Assembly (NCBI RefSeq): GCF_026191375.1
Contig: NZ_JAODTL010000043.1
Span: forward strand, 1-64,000
From: Marinomonas pontica
Lineage (GTDB): Bacteria; Pseudomonadota; Gammaproteobacteria; Pseudomonadales; Marinomonadaceae
Length of the DNA: 64,000 bases
Direction: 5' to 3'
Shown here: positions 7,195 to 17,165 of the stretch, piece after piece
Numbering within the stretch: the stretch's first letter is position 1
Layout: each line of letters starts with the position of its first letter
The notes under the pieces: generated by a model
The model's database searches: none
Told to the model about the DNA's origin: nothing
What the model saw: only the letters and a program-made list of their open reading frames with translations
Made by a program: the position numbers and the translations under genes

Positions 7195-9524
7195 ATGATT
7201 TCATTAAGAAACCACGTGAAGAGTAAAAAGGCGCCTGCCAGTGTTTTTAGTGTTGTTTTTTTATGTGGTGTGATCATCAGTTTTGCGATGTATTGGGAAG
7301 AGTCTGAGCATGCCTACATCGACCAAAAAGCGCTTGGAACCCATTTCACAGAAAAGCTAAACAATACCTTAACGCAATACAAATCTGAGTTTTCGGCCGT
7401 CGTGGCTTTAATCGAGTCGAGTAAAGGAGAGGTGACATCGGAACATTTTGCCCGTTTTGCTCGTAATTTAGTAAGTACTCATGAGATGAGCTTGTACTCT
7501 GCTCAATATGTTCCGCTGAGCAAAAAAAATGAGTATGAAATTAAGCAAAGAATTTTGCTGGGTAACAGCGATTTTACGATTCACCCAGAAGGTGACAGAG
7601 CCGAATATTTACCCCTGACACTGGGGTACCCAGATAAGCTTGTTTATGGCTATGACCTTTTATACCCAGATTATAAATATGTAGCGTCTATTCAAGCGGT
7701 TCGTAATGCGTCGGATGTGGCTCTATCGCAACCCTCGTTATCACCTTTTGCAGAGGATGCGGAAAATTCTTTTCTGGATACCTTTATTTTTAGAGCCCCC
7801 ATTTATCTTTCTGTTGATGTTCGCCCTTCTAAAATAACCGACAGTATTGGTTTTCACGGTATGGTAGGCGCCTATTTTAACGTGGACGATTTACTCAATC
7901 AGATTGCGCCATTGGTGAACAAAACCCTCTTTTACCGAATGGGCGATATCACAGAGGGCCCACCAATTTGGTTTGCTGATTCATCAAACAACGCATGGAA
8001 AGAAGGAGAGTACAATTCGTCAACGATTGCAATTGCTGGGCGTAAGTGGCGAGTCGATACACGTTACATTGAAAGCATTCAGAGTCAGTTGCATTGGTGG
8101 CTGATTTTAATGCCCGTATTGCTGTTTACCGTATTAGGGTTGTGTTTAGCATTTTATACAAGAAAGCTGTCCCTAACGTATTTTGCCATGTTGGACACCG
8201 TAAATAAGCGTATTGAAATTGATGAACTAACCGGGCTTTTCAGTCGTTATCAGATACAACATAGGTTGAGTGAGCTTATTGTTGGTTGTAAAAAGACCGA
8301 CAAAAAATTAGCCGCTATGATCTTAGATTTAGATCATTTTAAAACCATTAATGACGCATTCGGGCATGGTGTAGGAGATAAGCTTCTCGTCAAAGTGTCT
8401 GAACGGTTAACGTCGGTCTTGCCTGAAAATGCCGAAGTGGGCTACCTAGGCGGTGACGCATTTTTGGTGATTTTGGTGCAAAGTGACCATCAAGAAATGC
8501 CGCAACTAAATACGCTCTCAAAAGACATTATTCATAAGATCAGTCAGAGTTATTTTGTCGATGGCCTGACATTGGACATCGGTTGCTCTATCGGTGTGGC
8601 TTTGTTTCCTGACTTTGGTTTAGATGCAGTGACCTTGATTAAAAATGCAGACATGGCGGTATATCAAGCCAAAACAGCAGGGCGTGCAACGTATCATTTT
8701 TACGACGGTGAAATGGGGCAGCGGTTTGCTCGCAATGTGCGGATAGAAACACGTTTGCGACAAGGGTTGCTAAATGAAAAGCTTGAACTTCACTTTCAAC
8801 CCAAAGTCGATTTGATGAGCGAGCGATGTGTGGGTATGGAAGCCTTGTTACGCTGGGAAGACGAAGAATTAGGTGTTGTTTCTCCGGCTGAATTTGTTCC
8901 TATCGCGGAGCGAAGTGGGATTATTTTGCCTTTGGGGGATTGGGTATTTGAACAAGCCTTCCGCCATATTATAGAGTGGCAAGAGCAAGGTATTACTGTG
9001 CCACCCATTGCGATTAATTGTTCAGCGGCGCAGCTCAAACGCGTGGATTTCTTACCTAAATTAATGGCCTTGTTAGATAAATATAAGGTGGATCCCAGTT
9101 TGTTGGAAATAGAAGTCACCGAGTCTATTTTGATTGAAGATGCTGAAAGTTGTGCCGAACTGTTACGACAGATCAGTCGTCTTGGTATGAAACTGGCGAT
9201 TGACGATTTTGGAACGGGATATTCCAGCTTGAGCTATTTGAAAAACTTCCCTTTCATTATGTCAAAATAGATCAGGTATTTATTCGAGATATTATTGAAG
9301 ATGACAATAACGCCGCATTAACAAAAGCGATTATCAGTCTGAGTCACAGTTTGGGTTTGAAAGTGATTGCAGAAGGTATTGATAGCAACGAACAGTTAGC
9401 GTTGTTGCGGGAATACGGTTGCGACATCGGACAGGGTTATCTTTTTAGCAAAGCGTTGGGCGCTCGTTCAATGGGAAGTGATCCAATTATGGTGGCGCTG
9501 AACGAGCAAGAACAGCATCTGTAA
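7195..9524 (+). pseudogene. CHASE-GGDEF-EAL cyclic-di-GMP protein, frameshifted in EAL
   Basis: Two membrane segments (about residues 18-35 and 301-322) enclose a periplasmic CHASE-type sensor region. Then comes a GGDEF domain whose signature is GGDAF (about 418-422), lacking the metal-binding glutamate, so cyclase activity is doubtful. The EAL domain begins with GMEALLRW (about 547) and has NCSAAQL, EVTES and DDFGTGYSS. After KNFPF (about 9250) the frame ends at 9270, but one added base restores HYVKIDQVFI, VIAEGID and CDIGQGYLFSKAL to a stop at 9524, giving about 776 residues. With the frame repaired this looks like a c-di-GMP phosphodiesterase; as read it lacks the catalytic lysine, glutamate and glutamine of the C-terminal third. 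Confidence 0.85.
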
Positions 9525-9553
9525 ACCGAGATAATGATGGGTTAAAGTCAGTC

Positions 9554-9586
9554 GCTCGCGGTGGTTTAAAGTGATCCACTGCGAGC
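9554..9586. terminator. Hairpin between convergent EAL and LysR genes
   Basis: GCTCGCGGTGG (9554-9564) pairs with CCACTGCGAGC (9576-9586) with one G-T wobble and an 11-base loop. The plus strand continues TATTTTGTGTTTTA, a weak U-tract. It probably terminates the plus-strand gene; it overlaps the last codons of the LysR gene. Confidence 0.5.
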
Positions 9587-10501
9587 TATTTTGTGTTTTA
9601 GCGCTTCCCAAAATTGCGTTAGATTGGGGTTCTGATTGAACTTTGAACGGTACAACCGTATTTCTAAGGGGATGTGCCAGTTTTCTTCGCCCGCCAACGC
9701 CACTTTCCCGTAATTTAGGGTGTCTAACATGAGGCGTTTTGGGATCCAACCCACACCGTAACCTTCTTTTACCATGGCTTTGATGCTGACAGAGTGATAA
9801 TTCTCTGACAGTGTTTGTAGCTGAGGAATGTCTCGTTGTCTTTGTAGGTGGTGGTGAATCACCGGTTGCAGGAATGAATTTTCATAATAGCCAATATAGG
9901 GTAATGGCTTACGTTTGGCGCCTGGCAGCGTGAACTTAGGCTCACCCGTTGCGTCGGTCGCGCTACAAGGAATGAGTGTTTCTTCGGCAATCACCAAATG
10001 TTCATACTGTTCATCATCAAGCGCACGAATGAAGTTAATCGCCGGATGCCAATAACACAGCATGATGTCGCATTGTTGATCCATTAATGAGTTCACAAAA
10101 TCAATGCCCAACCAAGAACTCGACTTCATATTGATGTCGAGATCCATGTCGATACTTTGGCAAAAGGGTTCGATCACTTCTTTGTAAAAACTCAGGAATA
10201 GAGTTTGCGTTGTGACAAAGCGTACTTGGGATTCTTCCTGTTTGCGGATCTCTTGGCAACGCTCTTTCGTATCCCTTAATTGTCTTGTAATCAGCTCGGC
10301 GCTTTGCAGAAACACTTCGCCTGCAGGTGTTAATGACAGAGGCAATGTGTTGCGGTCAATAAGCGTGACGCGCATTTCTTCTTCCAGTAACTTAATGCGT
10401 CGACTAAACGTAGGCTGTGTCACGTTTTGTTCGTCCGCGGCACGCGAAAAATGGCGCGTTTTCGCTAGGGCGATAAAGTCCTCAAGCCATCTTATTTCCA
10501 T
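9566..10501 (-). CDS. LysR family transcriptional regulator (HypT-like)
   Basis: A 311-residue regulator. The N-terminal helix-turn-helix (residues about 5-60) includes EIRWLEDFIALAKTRHFSRA and VTQPTFSRRIKLLE; this WL-DF and QP-FSRRI wording is the branch containing E. coli HypT/YjiE. The effector domain ends in MVKEGYGVGWIPKRLM. The gene is last in the direction of the peptide ABC transporter operon, 36 bases after the ATPase gene, so it may regulate that operon; this is inferred from position. The effector is unknown and response to hypochlorite should not be assumed. Confidence 0.85.
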   Translation of the reverse strand: MEIRWLEDFIALAKTRHFSRAADEQNVTQPTFSRRIKLLEEEMRVTLIDRNTLPLSLTPAGEVFLQSAELITRQLRDTKERCQEIRKQEESQVRFVTTQTLFLSFYKEVIEPFCQSIDMDLDINMKSSSWLGIDFVNSLMDQQCDIMLCYWHPAINFIRALDDEQYEHLVIAEETLIPCSATDATGEPKFTLPGAKRKPLPYIGYYENSFLQPVIHHHLQRQRDIPQLQTLSENYHSVSIKAMVKEGYGVGWIPKRLMLDTLNYGKVALAGEENWHIPLEIRLYRSKFNQNPNLTQFWEALKHKIARSGSL

Positions 10502-10537
10502 GAGGCCTCCTGACGAGCAGAAGAGAAAAGGCGAGCA

Positions 10538-11548
10538 TCATAGACGACCCTCCTCAATAGCGTGACATGCCACACTGCTGCCATCACTTTGTAACGTCAT
10601 AGCGGGTGAGGATTCGTAACACCGCTGATTGGCATAAGGGCATCGCGCTTGAAAAACACATCCGATGGGCTTTTCCGTTGGGGTTGGTACTTCGCCAATG
10701 AGTCGAATGGGTTGCGCTGTGTTGCTGTCTAATCGAGGAATCGCCGATAACAAGGCTTGTGTATATGGGTGTTTTGGTGAGCTGAACAAAGTGGCTGTGG
10801 GTGCCAGTTCACAGACTCGCCCTAAATACATGACGGCCACACGAGTGGCAAAGTGCTCTACAACCGCCAAATCATGCGTAATGAACAAGTAGCTCAGATT
10901 TCGCTCTTCTTGTTTGTCCATCATAAGATTGAGAACTTGAGCTTGCACGGACACGTCCAAAGCCGACAGCGGCTCGTCCGCGACAATAAAATCCGGCTCT
11001 ACGGACAAAGCGCGAGCCAAGCTAATACGTTGGCGTTGACCGCCCGAGAATTCATGAGGGTAACGGTCGGAACTGGACGCCGAGATGCCCACAGACTCTA
11101 GAAGTTCGTCAATTTTTTCATCCACATGAGATTGAGACAGTTGTGGATTATGGAAGGAAATTGGCTCGCTCAGCGTTTGATACACCGTCATTCTGGGGTT
11201 GAGCGACGCGTATGGGTTTTGAAACACCATTTGCATACGACGACGGAAAAACATACGTTGACGATCGTTAAGTTGATCGATGCGTTGGTCAAGATAGTGG
11301 ATTTCACCGGCGCTGGGTTTGGTTAACCCCATAATGACCCGTGCTAACGTTGATTTTCCGCACCCCGTCTCCCCGACCACACACAGTGTTTCTCCTTGGT
11401 TGACTGTAAGGTTTACGCCATTCAGTGCATGAACGCTGTCTTTGTGTCGGGTGAGTTTGCCTTGATGCAGGCGCCATTGTCCCAGCCAGCTTTCCTTGGT
11501 GGTAAAGGCTTTTTCGAGGCCGCTAATTTGAATAAGAGGCGTTGCCAT
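10538..11548 (-). CDS. Peptide/nickel ABC transporter ATP-binding protein (DppF/OppF type)
   Basis: A 336-residue ATPase with Walker A GETGCGKST (about residue 58), signature FSGGQRQR, Walker B FIVADEPLSALD and the H-loop ITHDLAV. The C-terminal extension ending GCVFQARCPYANQRCYE is the oligopeptide-transporter domain with clustered cysteines. It pairs with the preceding ATPase as the second motor subunit of the importer. Its start abuts the stop of the first ATPase gene with a one-base overlap, so the two are translationally linked. The solute is unknown. Confidence 0.9.
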   Translation of the reverse strand: MATPLIQISGLEKAFTTKESWLGQWRLHQGKLTRHKDSVHALNGVNLTVNQGETLCVVGETGCGKSTLARVIMGLTKPSAGEIHYLDQRIDQLNDRQRMFFRRRMQMVFQNPYASLNPRMTVYQTLSEPISFHNPQLSQSHVDEKIDELLESVGISASSSDRYPHEFSGGQRQRISLARALSVEPDFIVADEPLSALDVSVQAQVLNLMMDKQEERNLSYLFITHDLAVVEHFATRVAVMYLGRVCELAPTATLFSSPKHPYTQALLSAIPRLDSNTAQPIRLIGEVPTPTEKPIGCVFQARCPYANQRCYESSPAMTLQSDGSSVACHAIEEGRL

Positions 11549-12531
11549 TACAATGCCTCCTTTTCATTCTCTGAAAATTCATTCAGCATGTCTTCTATAA
11601 TAAAGCAGGCCACAGTGGACACACCGTTGTAAATAAACTGCGGTTTTTGTGTGGCGTAAGGGCATCGAGGATGAAATGCACAGCCGGATGGGCGCTCGGT
11701 CAAAGAGGGCATGCTGCCTTGTATTTGGTTGAGGCGTTGGCCAGGTAACGTCATCTGAGGCAAGGCGTTTAGCAATCCTTGGGTATAAGGATGCTGAGGA
11801 TCATTGATGATTTCCAATGTCGGGCCTTCTTCTACTATATGACCGGCATACATGACTAGGGTTCGTTCAGCCACTTTAGAGACCACGCCAAGATCATGGC
11901 TGATCAAAATAAGCGCCACGCCGTTATCTCGGCAAATGGCCAATAACAGCTGGAGAATTTCGGCTTGAATAGTCACATCCAAGGCGGTAGTGGGCTCATC
12001 TGCAATAATAATATCTGGGTTCAATAAAAGCACAGACGCTATGATAACCCGTTGTCTCATCCCGCCAGATAATTCGTGAGGGTATTGATCAAAGCGCTTT
12101 TCGGGAGATGCAATTTGCACGTTGTGCAGTTTTTCAATGGCAATGTTACGCGCATCTTTGTACGAAATTTTTGTGTGGCTGCGGATGGTTTCCACCAGTT
12201 GATCGCCAATGGTCAAGACGGGGTTTAACGTCATCATTGGATCTTGGAAAATCATAGCAATGCGTTTGCCTCGCACTTCCTGAAGCTGGCGAAGGTTCAT
12301 GGTTGTCAGTTCTTTGTTTTCTAATTTAATTGAACCTGATTCGATGTAACCTGGTTTACCAATCAAGTTGACTATAGAAAAGCCAAGAATGGATTTTCCT
12401 GCCCCCGATTCACCCACGATCGCAATTCGCTCACCGCGATTAAGGGTAAAGCTGACGTCAATCAGAGCAGCCAGTTCCTGCTTTTTCATGTGAAAGTTGA
12501 CGTGTAGATGGCTGACGCTTAATAAATTCAT
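11548..12531 (-). CDS. Peptide/nickel ABC transporter ATP-binding protein (DppD/OppD type)
   Basis: A 327-residue ATPase, first of two. Walker A is GESGAGKS (about residue 39), signature LSGGMRQRV, Walker B IIADEPTTALDV and H-loop ISHDLGVV. The tail GCAFHPRCPYA is the oligopeptide-transporter C-terminal domain. It starts one base after the end of the upstream permease gene and ends on the start of the second ATPase gene, as expected in a tightly packed five-gene operon. The transported solute cannot be told from the ATPase. Confidence 0.9.
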   Translation of the reverse strand: MNLLSVSHLHVNFHMKKQELAALIDVSFTLNRGERIAIVGESGAGKSILGFSIVNLIGKPGYIESGSIKLENKELTTMNLRQLQEVRGKRIAMIFQDPMMTLNPVLTIGDQLVETIRSHTKISYKDARNIAIEKLHNVQIASPEKRFDQYPHELSGGMRQRVIIASVLLLNPDIIIADEPTTALDVTIQAEILQLLLAICRDNGVALILISHDLGVVSKVAERTLVMYAGHIVEEGPTLEIINDPQHPYTQGLLNALPQMTLPGQRLNQIQGSMPSLTERPSGCAFHPRCPYATQKPQFIYNGVSTVACFIIEDMLNEFSENEKEAL

Positions 12532-12532
12532 A

Positions 12533-13471
12533 TTAGTCTTTATACGTCCTTGGATTTAGATGGTCGCGCAACCAATCGCCCAGTAAATTCATGGCCAAAA
12601 TTAAAATAATCAAAGTGACGCTAGGAATCACACAAATCCACCATGAGCCTGCAAACATGTAGGCGAAGCCTTCGGAAATAAGTGACCCTAATGACGGCTC
12701 AGTCGCGGGCATTCCCAAGCCTAAAAACGACAGTGCGGCTTCGGCGACAATAGCGTTAGCAATTTGGACAGTGAAGATAACCAGAATGGGCGATAAGGTG
12801 TTGGGCAAAATGTGTCGAAACATAATGCGTTTTGAGCTGATTCCCATCACTCGCGCCGCATCGACATACTCTTGCTGCTTCTCCGCTAACACAGAGGCTC
12901 GAATAGTACGGGCAAAAAGCGGCCACTCGGTTAAACCAATAACAAGAATCAAGATGACCATGGCCAGTTGTTGGTAACGCGCCATACCAAACAAGGATTG
13001 GAAGATGGCTAAAAACACAATGGCCACCATCATATTGGAAAAAGACAGTTGAATGTCTGCACAGCGCATTAAAAAATTGTCGATACGGCCACCTAAATAC
13101 CCCGCCACCAGACCAATGCAGATGCCTAAGGTGGCCTGAATCAAAACAGCGCAAATGCCGATGGTGAGTGAAAGTCGCGTGCCATATAAAATAACCGACA
13201 GTAGGTCGCGACCTTGGGCGTCTGTGCCTAATAGGAATCGGCTGTCTCCACTGATCCAGCTAGGGGCAATCTCGGAATTCATCAAATCCATAAACGCAGG
13301 GTCGACAATATCAAAGGGGGCAACCAAGGGAGCCAGTAGGGCAACAAGGCAATAGAAGAGAAAGATAATCAGCGCCAACATGGCCAGTTTGTCGCCAACA
13401 AAACCCGATAAAATATGGCTCCAGCGGCTGCCAGAAACCGGATGAATGAGGTCTTTTTTCGAGTACTTCAT
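12533..13471 (-). CDS. Peptide/nickel ABC transporter permease (DppC/OppC type)
   Basis: A 312-residue permease. The start at 13471 (MKYSKKDLIHPV) overlaps the stop of the upstream permease gene (ATGA); a longer open frame exists upstream but runs out of frame through the other permease and is not credible. An OppC-type N-terminal segment with one membrane helix precedes the permease domain. The permease coupling motif EYVDAARVMGISSKRIMFRHILPN is at about residues 195-218. About six membrane segments. It forms the channel with the DppB-type subunit. Confidence 0.9.
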   Translation of the reverse strand: MKYSKKDLIHPVSGSRWSHILSGFVGDKLAMLALIIFLFYCLVALLAPLVAPFDIVDPAFMDLMNSEIAPSWISGDSRFLLGTDAQGRDLLSVILYGTRLSLTIGICAVLIQATLGICIGLVAGYLGGRIDNFLMRCADIQLSFSNMMVAIVFLAIFQSLFGMARYQQLAMVILILVIGLTEWPLFARTIRASVLAEKQQEYVDAARVMGISSKRIMFRHILPNTLSPILVIFTVQIANAIVAEAALSFLGLGMPATEPSLGSLISEGFAYMFAGSWWICVIPSVTLIILILAMNLLGDWLRDHLNPRTYKD

Positions 13472-14448
13472 AGTCCATGGCTCGCTAAACGTACGGTGGG
13501 GTTTACTAAGCCGTAGATCAAATCCACTAACGTGTTGGTAATTACAAAAATTCCACCAACAACGATCAAATAGGCCGAAACCAGTGGCGTGTCTACCCGA
13601 CTTACAGCGTCCATGAATAAGAATCCCATCCCTGGCCATTGAAAAATTGTTTCTGTCAAAATGGTATACGCAACCAGTGTTCCAGCTTGAATGCCACCGA
13701 CCGTAATGACAGGCAGCATGGTGTTTTTTAAGGCGTGGACAAAATAAATTCGTGGCGCTGACAGCCCCTTTGACCATGCAAACCGAATGTATTCAGACTG
13801 CAACACTTCCATCATTTCGGCACGGATTAGGCGAACAAAAATAGGCATTAGGGCAATGGCAAGGGATAAACTTGGTAACAGTAAATGTTTTAAACCGTCT
13901 TTGGTGACGAGCCCACTTTCCCATAGGCCGAATACTTCGGTGGTTTGGCCCCGACCAAAGCTGGGCACCATGTTTAATTCTATCGAAAATATGTAGACCA
14001 TTAGAATGGCGATGATAAAAATAGGCACGGAAAGCCCTATAGAACTGATGACCATCAGCAATCGAGATAGAATGTGTTTGGGCTTTATAGCAGCAAGAAC
14101 GCCGCATGGAGTGGCCACAAGAATGACAATAATAATGGCGCAAAGTGCCAGTTCTAATGTGGCAGGAAGCTTTTCTAAAATCACATCAAGGGTGGGTTCT
14201 TTATAGTAATAGGAAGTGCCAAGATCGCCTTGAACAGCGCCCTTCGCAAACCGCCAATACTGAACAAAGAAGCCGTCATTTAGCCCCAGTTCATTGCGCA
14301 GTTGATTGCGTTCTTCTGGCGAGACAGTCATGGCCACCATTTGCTGAACGGGGTCACCTAATTTGTCTTGGATAGAAAAACTGATCACACTGATAATGAC
14401 CATAACAAAGCAGGCTTGCATGAGGCGACGCAGTAAAAAAATCAGCAT
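13468..14448 (-). CDS. Peptide/nickel ABC transporter permease (DppB/OppB type)
   Basis: A 326-residue permease with six membrane segments. The N-terminus LLRRLMQACFVMVIISVISF and the coupling loop SEYIRFAWSKGLSAPRIYFVHALKN are characteristic of DppB/OppB subunits. It lies 76 bases after the binding-protein gene and overlaps the next permease gene by four bases. Together with the DppC-type subunit it forms the inner-membrane pore of the importer. Confidence 0.9.
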   Translation of the reverse strand: MLIFLLRRLMQACFVMVIISVISFSIQDKLGDPVQQMVAMTVSPEERNQLRNELGLNDGFFVQYWRFAKGAVQGDLGTSYYYKEPTLDVILEKLPATLELALCAIIIVILVATPCGVLAAIKPKHILSRLLMVISSIGLSVPIFIIAILMVYIFSIELNMVPSFGRGQTTEVFGLWESGLVTKDGLKHLLLPSLSLAIALMPIFVRLIRAEMMEVLQSEYIRFAWSKGLSAPRIYFVHALKNTMLPVITVGGIQAGTLVAYTILTETIFQWPGMGFLFMDAVSRVDTPLVSAYLIVVGGIFVITNTLVDLIYGLVNPTVRLASHGL

Positions 14449-14523
14449 AAGGTGAGGGTGCTTCCACTGGTCAATAACGGGTTTTCTATCCGACTAAACA
14501 CGCTCACAAGTTGACGGTGTTGA

Positions 14524-16051
14524 TTATTCTTCAATGAATAAGTCTCCTATATGAGGGTAGTTTTGATCGTTCACGATGTCTTTGATTTTGACTTTGTCTT
14601 TTGCTGCCCATGTCAATGACTGCCAATACAGCGGCACGATGGCGGCATCCTTGTATAAGGTGCGTTCTATTTGCTGCAAAAGTCTAAGGCGCCGTTCGGG
14701 GTTCATCTCTCGGTTTGCTTGGCGAATGTCATCGTCAATGTTAAACCTACAATATTCGCTGGCATTATAAGCGCCCATGCCGGTTTTGGCATCTGTGCAG
14801 GCAATAATAAATTCAAATAAATTGTTGGAATCCATGGTGTCTGACTGCCAGCCGAGCATCATCATGTCGGCACTGCGGTTATCAAACTCTTTGAAGTATT
14901 GAGCTTTCGGTAGGGTTTTAAGGTCGACAACAATGTGGATTTTAGACAGCATGGCGCTGATTGCTTGTGCGACTTTTTCGTCACTCATATAGCGGTTGTT
15001 AGGGGCCATCATGCTGATTCTAAAGCCGTCTTCGTATCCGGCTTCTTTCATTAATGCCAAAGCTTCAGTGATGTTATATTCAGGCTCTAAGTTGTTGATG
15101 TGGCCTAAAAAGCGGTCTGGGCTTAACTGGCCTGCAGGCGTTGCGTAACCTTTTAGTATTTTGTCGACAATAAGGGATTGGTTAATGGCAAGGTTAATGG
15201 CTTTTCTGACACGAATGTCTTGAAATTCTTTGCGGCGCTTTTGGTTCATGTGCAACAGTAAAATACGGGTGCTCGGCAGTGTTACTAGCTGGATATTGGG
15301 CACCTTTTGTGCGTTCGATATCAATGGGAGAAACAGGGAAAATAAAGTCTACGTCCCCTGACAGCAACGCTGCCAGTCGGGTCGAGTCAGTGCGAATGGG
15401 GGTTAAAATGACCTTGTCGACGTTACCAGCGGAGTCTTTGTCCCAATAATGCGGGTTGCGGTCTAGCTCCATGCGGCTTCCAAGCTCTCGGTTTACAAGA
15501 ATAAATGGCCCCGTTCCAGAAACGTGCTGAGAGGCGAAGGTCTCACCGTACTTAATAATTTGATCTTGGTCTTGGTAAAACGTTTTATCCAACGGGAAAA
15601 CGTAGGTCATGATGTTGAGCAGCAAAGGATTGGTATAGGTGGTGTGCACGTCAATGGTGTAATTGTCTACCATTGAAACCGTGTCTATCGTGTCGAACAT
15701 GGCTCTAAAATCGGGAGACTTTTTTAAACGCTGTATCGTGTAAATGACGTCTTTGGCTGAAAATGGGTTTCCGGTACGAAAGGTCACGTTTTTACGCAGA
15801 AAAAAACGCATTGTATGGTTGTCAATTCTTTCCCATTTTGTGGCGAGTCGGGGTTCAAATTGACCATTTTGATCCCATCGTAATAAAGGGTCGAAAACAA
15901 GATGCGAAAATTGCAATGTGCTTTCAGATAGCTGTTCATGTGGGTCTAATGAAACGGGGTCGGTATCGAAAGCAATCTTAAGTGTGGTTGCCATGGCTTG
16001 GTTGCCTAAAGCGAATGCCAAGCAGCAGGCTATAATGACCTTTATTCTCAT
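14524..16051 (-). pseudogene. ABC transporter periplasmic substrate-binding protein (SBP family 5), frameshifted
   Basis: From the start at 16051 the protein has a signal peptide (MRIKVIIACCLAFALGNQAMA) and the SBP_bac_5 fold: SLDPHEQLSESTLQFSHLVFD, VTFRTGNPFSAKDVIYTIQR, SGTGPF, and RNPHYWD. After SPIDIERT the frame goes wrong near an AAAA run (15304-15307 on the plus strand). One base fewer there gives KVPNIQLVTLPSTRILLLHM, VRKAINLAINQSLIV and so on to GDLFIEE, for about 508 residues. It captures peptides or similar solutes for the permeases encoded downstream. Candidate starts upstream of 16051 lack a signal sequence at the right place. As read the gene is broken. Confidence 0.85.
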
Positions 16052-16282
16052 TTTCGTTGGTCTCGCGTTGGGTTTGGCTTTGTCGATGTCATGAATGTCA
16101 TCCATACGCCGATGATTTTTATAGTGAGAGTATCTCAAGGGGCGTGAATCTTGACCATTAAGATGACAATTGAGCATTTTTACAAAAAATAGACTAAAAA
16201 GACAGCCAGTCCGCTGTGCGTTGACGCAATTGGATAACATTGTCTTTTCTCTTTTAACTGAGTTTTAACGATAAAGGCGTCT

Positions 16283-16882
16283 ATGAATTATTTTGCACAC
16301 CTTCACATTGCTTCACTTACTCACACCTCGTGGGTAGGCAATTTGTTGGGGGATTTTCCGGTCGATGCAGCACAGCTGGATGCGGATCTACTAATGGGGT
16401 GGCGTTTGCACCAAAAGGTGGACGTGATGGTGGATCAACATGATGCCAGTGTGCAGTTTCGTTCCATGCCAAGAAAAGGGCGTCGACGTTTTGCAGGAAT
16501 AGTTCAAGATATCGCGATGGATTACTGGCTTATCCAGTATTGGGAACGCTTTAGCCAAACGCCTTTGGATGTTTTTTGCCAGCAGGCGTTGACTGGGTTG
16601 GTTCGCGATAAAGAACGTAGCCCAGAGCGCTTGAAAAATATGATCAGTTCTTTAGAAAAGGAGAATTGGCTGTCCAATTTAGGCACTGTTGATGGGGTGG
16701 AAAAAGCGTTATTTTCGATTATGCGACGTTGGCGGCACGGTGAGCATTTAAAGGCGTTTGTAGACGATTTGGAGCCAGTGATTGAGCAAGCTAGATTGCC
16801 ATTTTTGAGCTTATATCCTGATTTGCTGGCGTTCGTTAACGAAGAAATGAAAAAAGCCGAGGCCACACACAGCCTCGGCTAA
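16283..16882 (+). CDS. acpH: ACP phosphodiesterase (AcpH-like, DUF479)
   Basis: A 199-residue protein with the family N-terminus MNYFAHLHIASLTHTSWVGN followed by LLGDF and a helical histidine/aspartate-rich core (LHQKVDVMVDQH, then VQDIAMDYWL). AcpH is an HD-like metal hydrolase that removes the 4'-phosphopantetheine arm from acyl carrier protein. Similarity to the E. coli protein is moderate, but the motif layout and length agree. The last codons lie within a hairpin that is a good terminator for transcription on the opposite strand, so the gene's 3' end overlaps a candidate antisense-oriented small RNA. Confidence 0.8.
   Translation: MNYFAHLHIASLTHTSWVGNLLGDFPVDAAQLDADLLMGWRLHQKVDVMVDQHDASVQFRSMPRKGRRRFAGIVQDIAMDYWLIQYWERFSQTPLDVFCQQALTGLVRDKERSPERLKNMISSLEKENWLSNLGTVDGVEKALFSIMRRWRHGEHLKAFVDDLEPVIEQARLPFLSLYPDLLAFVNEEMKKAEATHSLG
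16850..16879 (-). terminator. Intrinsic terminator on the minus strand inside the acpH 3' end
   Basis: GCCGAGGC (16856-16863) and GCCTCGGC (16872-16879) form a perfect 8-bp GC-rich stem with an 8-base loop. On the minus strand it is followed by six T residues (A-run 16850-16855 on the plus strand). On the plus strand there is no U-tract, so it works for leftward transcription, where no protein gene is upstream. Confidence 0.75.
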
Positions 16883-16984
16883 CGGACCGTTCGACTATTG
16901 AATCTATAGTCAGTCCAATCGAGAGAACAACCAGACTAAGCGGAGTAAGCTCGGTGCAGATTCCTTGCTTTGCTTAATCTGGAA
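16850..16984 (-). ncRNA. Candidate small RNA, minus strand, overlapping the acpH 3' end
   Basis: On the minus strand, 16972-16982 (CCAGATTAAGC) pairs with 16931-16941 (GCTTAGTCTGG) along 11 bases with one G-U wobble; on the plus strand the same pair would be a C-A mismatch, which favours a minus-strand RNA. A second hairpin is GACTAT/ATAGTC. The RNA would end at a strong intrinsic terminator (16850-16879). A TATACT box lies at 16991-16996, placing the 5' end near 16984, right before the first stem; no good -35 box is seen. About 135 nt, no credible reading frame. I do not recognise it as a known RNA family. Confidence 0.45.
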
Positions 16985-17165
16985 TGGATGAGTATAGAGT
17001 GTTTGCTATAGCTTGCCTTGACTTGCGTCAGAGTTGTCTCTTTCAGAAGGTCAAATTCAAAGGCGAAGGTTCGTTTCTTTATAAGCAGAGTATTTTCTCT
17101 ATCTTGTATGAAGTTGTGGTAGAATCCGCCACCGAAAAAAGCTTGGTTAAAAGGGGAGAGTTAGG

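Noticed and set aside
12533-13777. Long open frame extending the DppC-type permease N-terminus by about 100 residues
   Set aside because: The extension is out-of-frame sequence of the upstream permease gene; the ATG at 13471 overlaps its stop in the normal ATGA way and gives the family N-terminus.
16984-17165. Plus-strand small gene between acpH and ylqF (61-residue frame from 16984)
   Set aside because: It overlaps the candidate RNA promoter and the ylqF leader, has no ribosome-binding site and an irregular composition.
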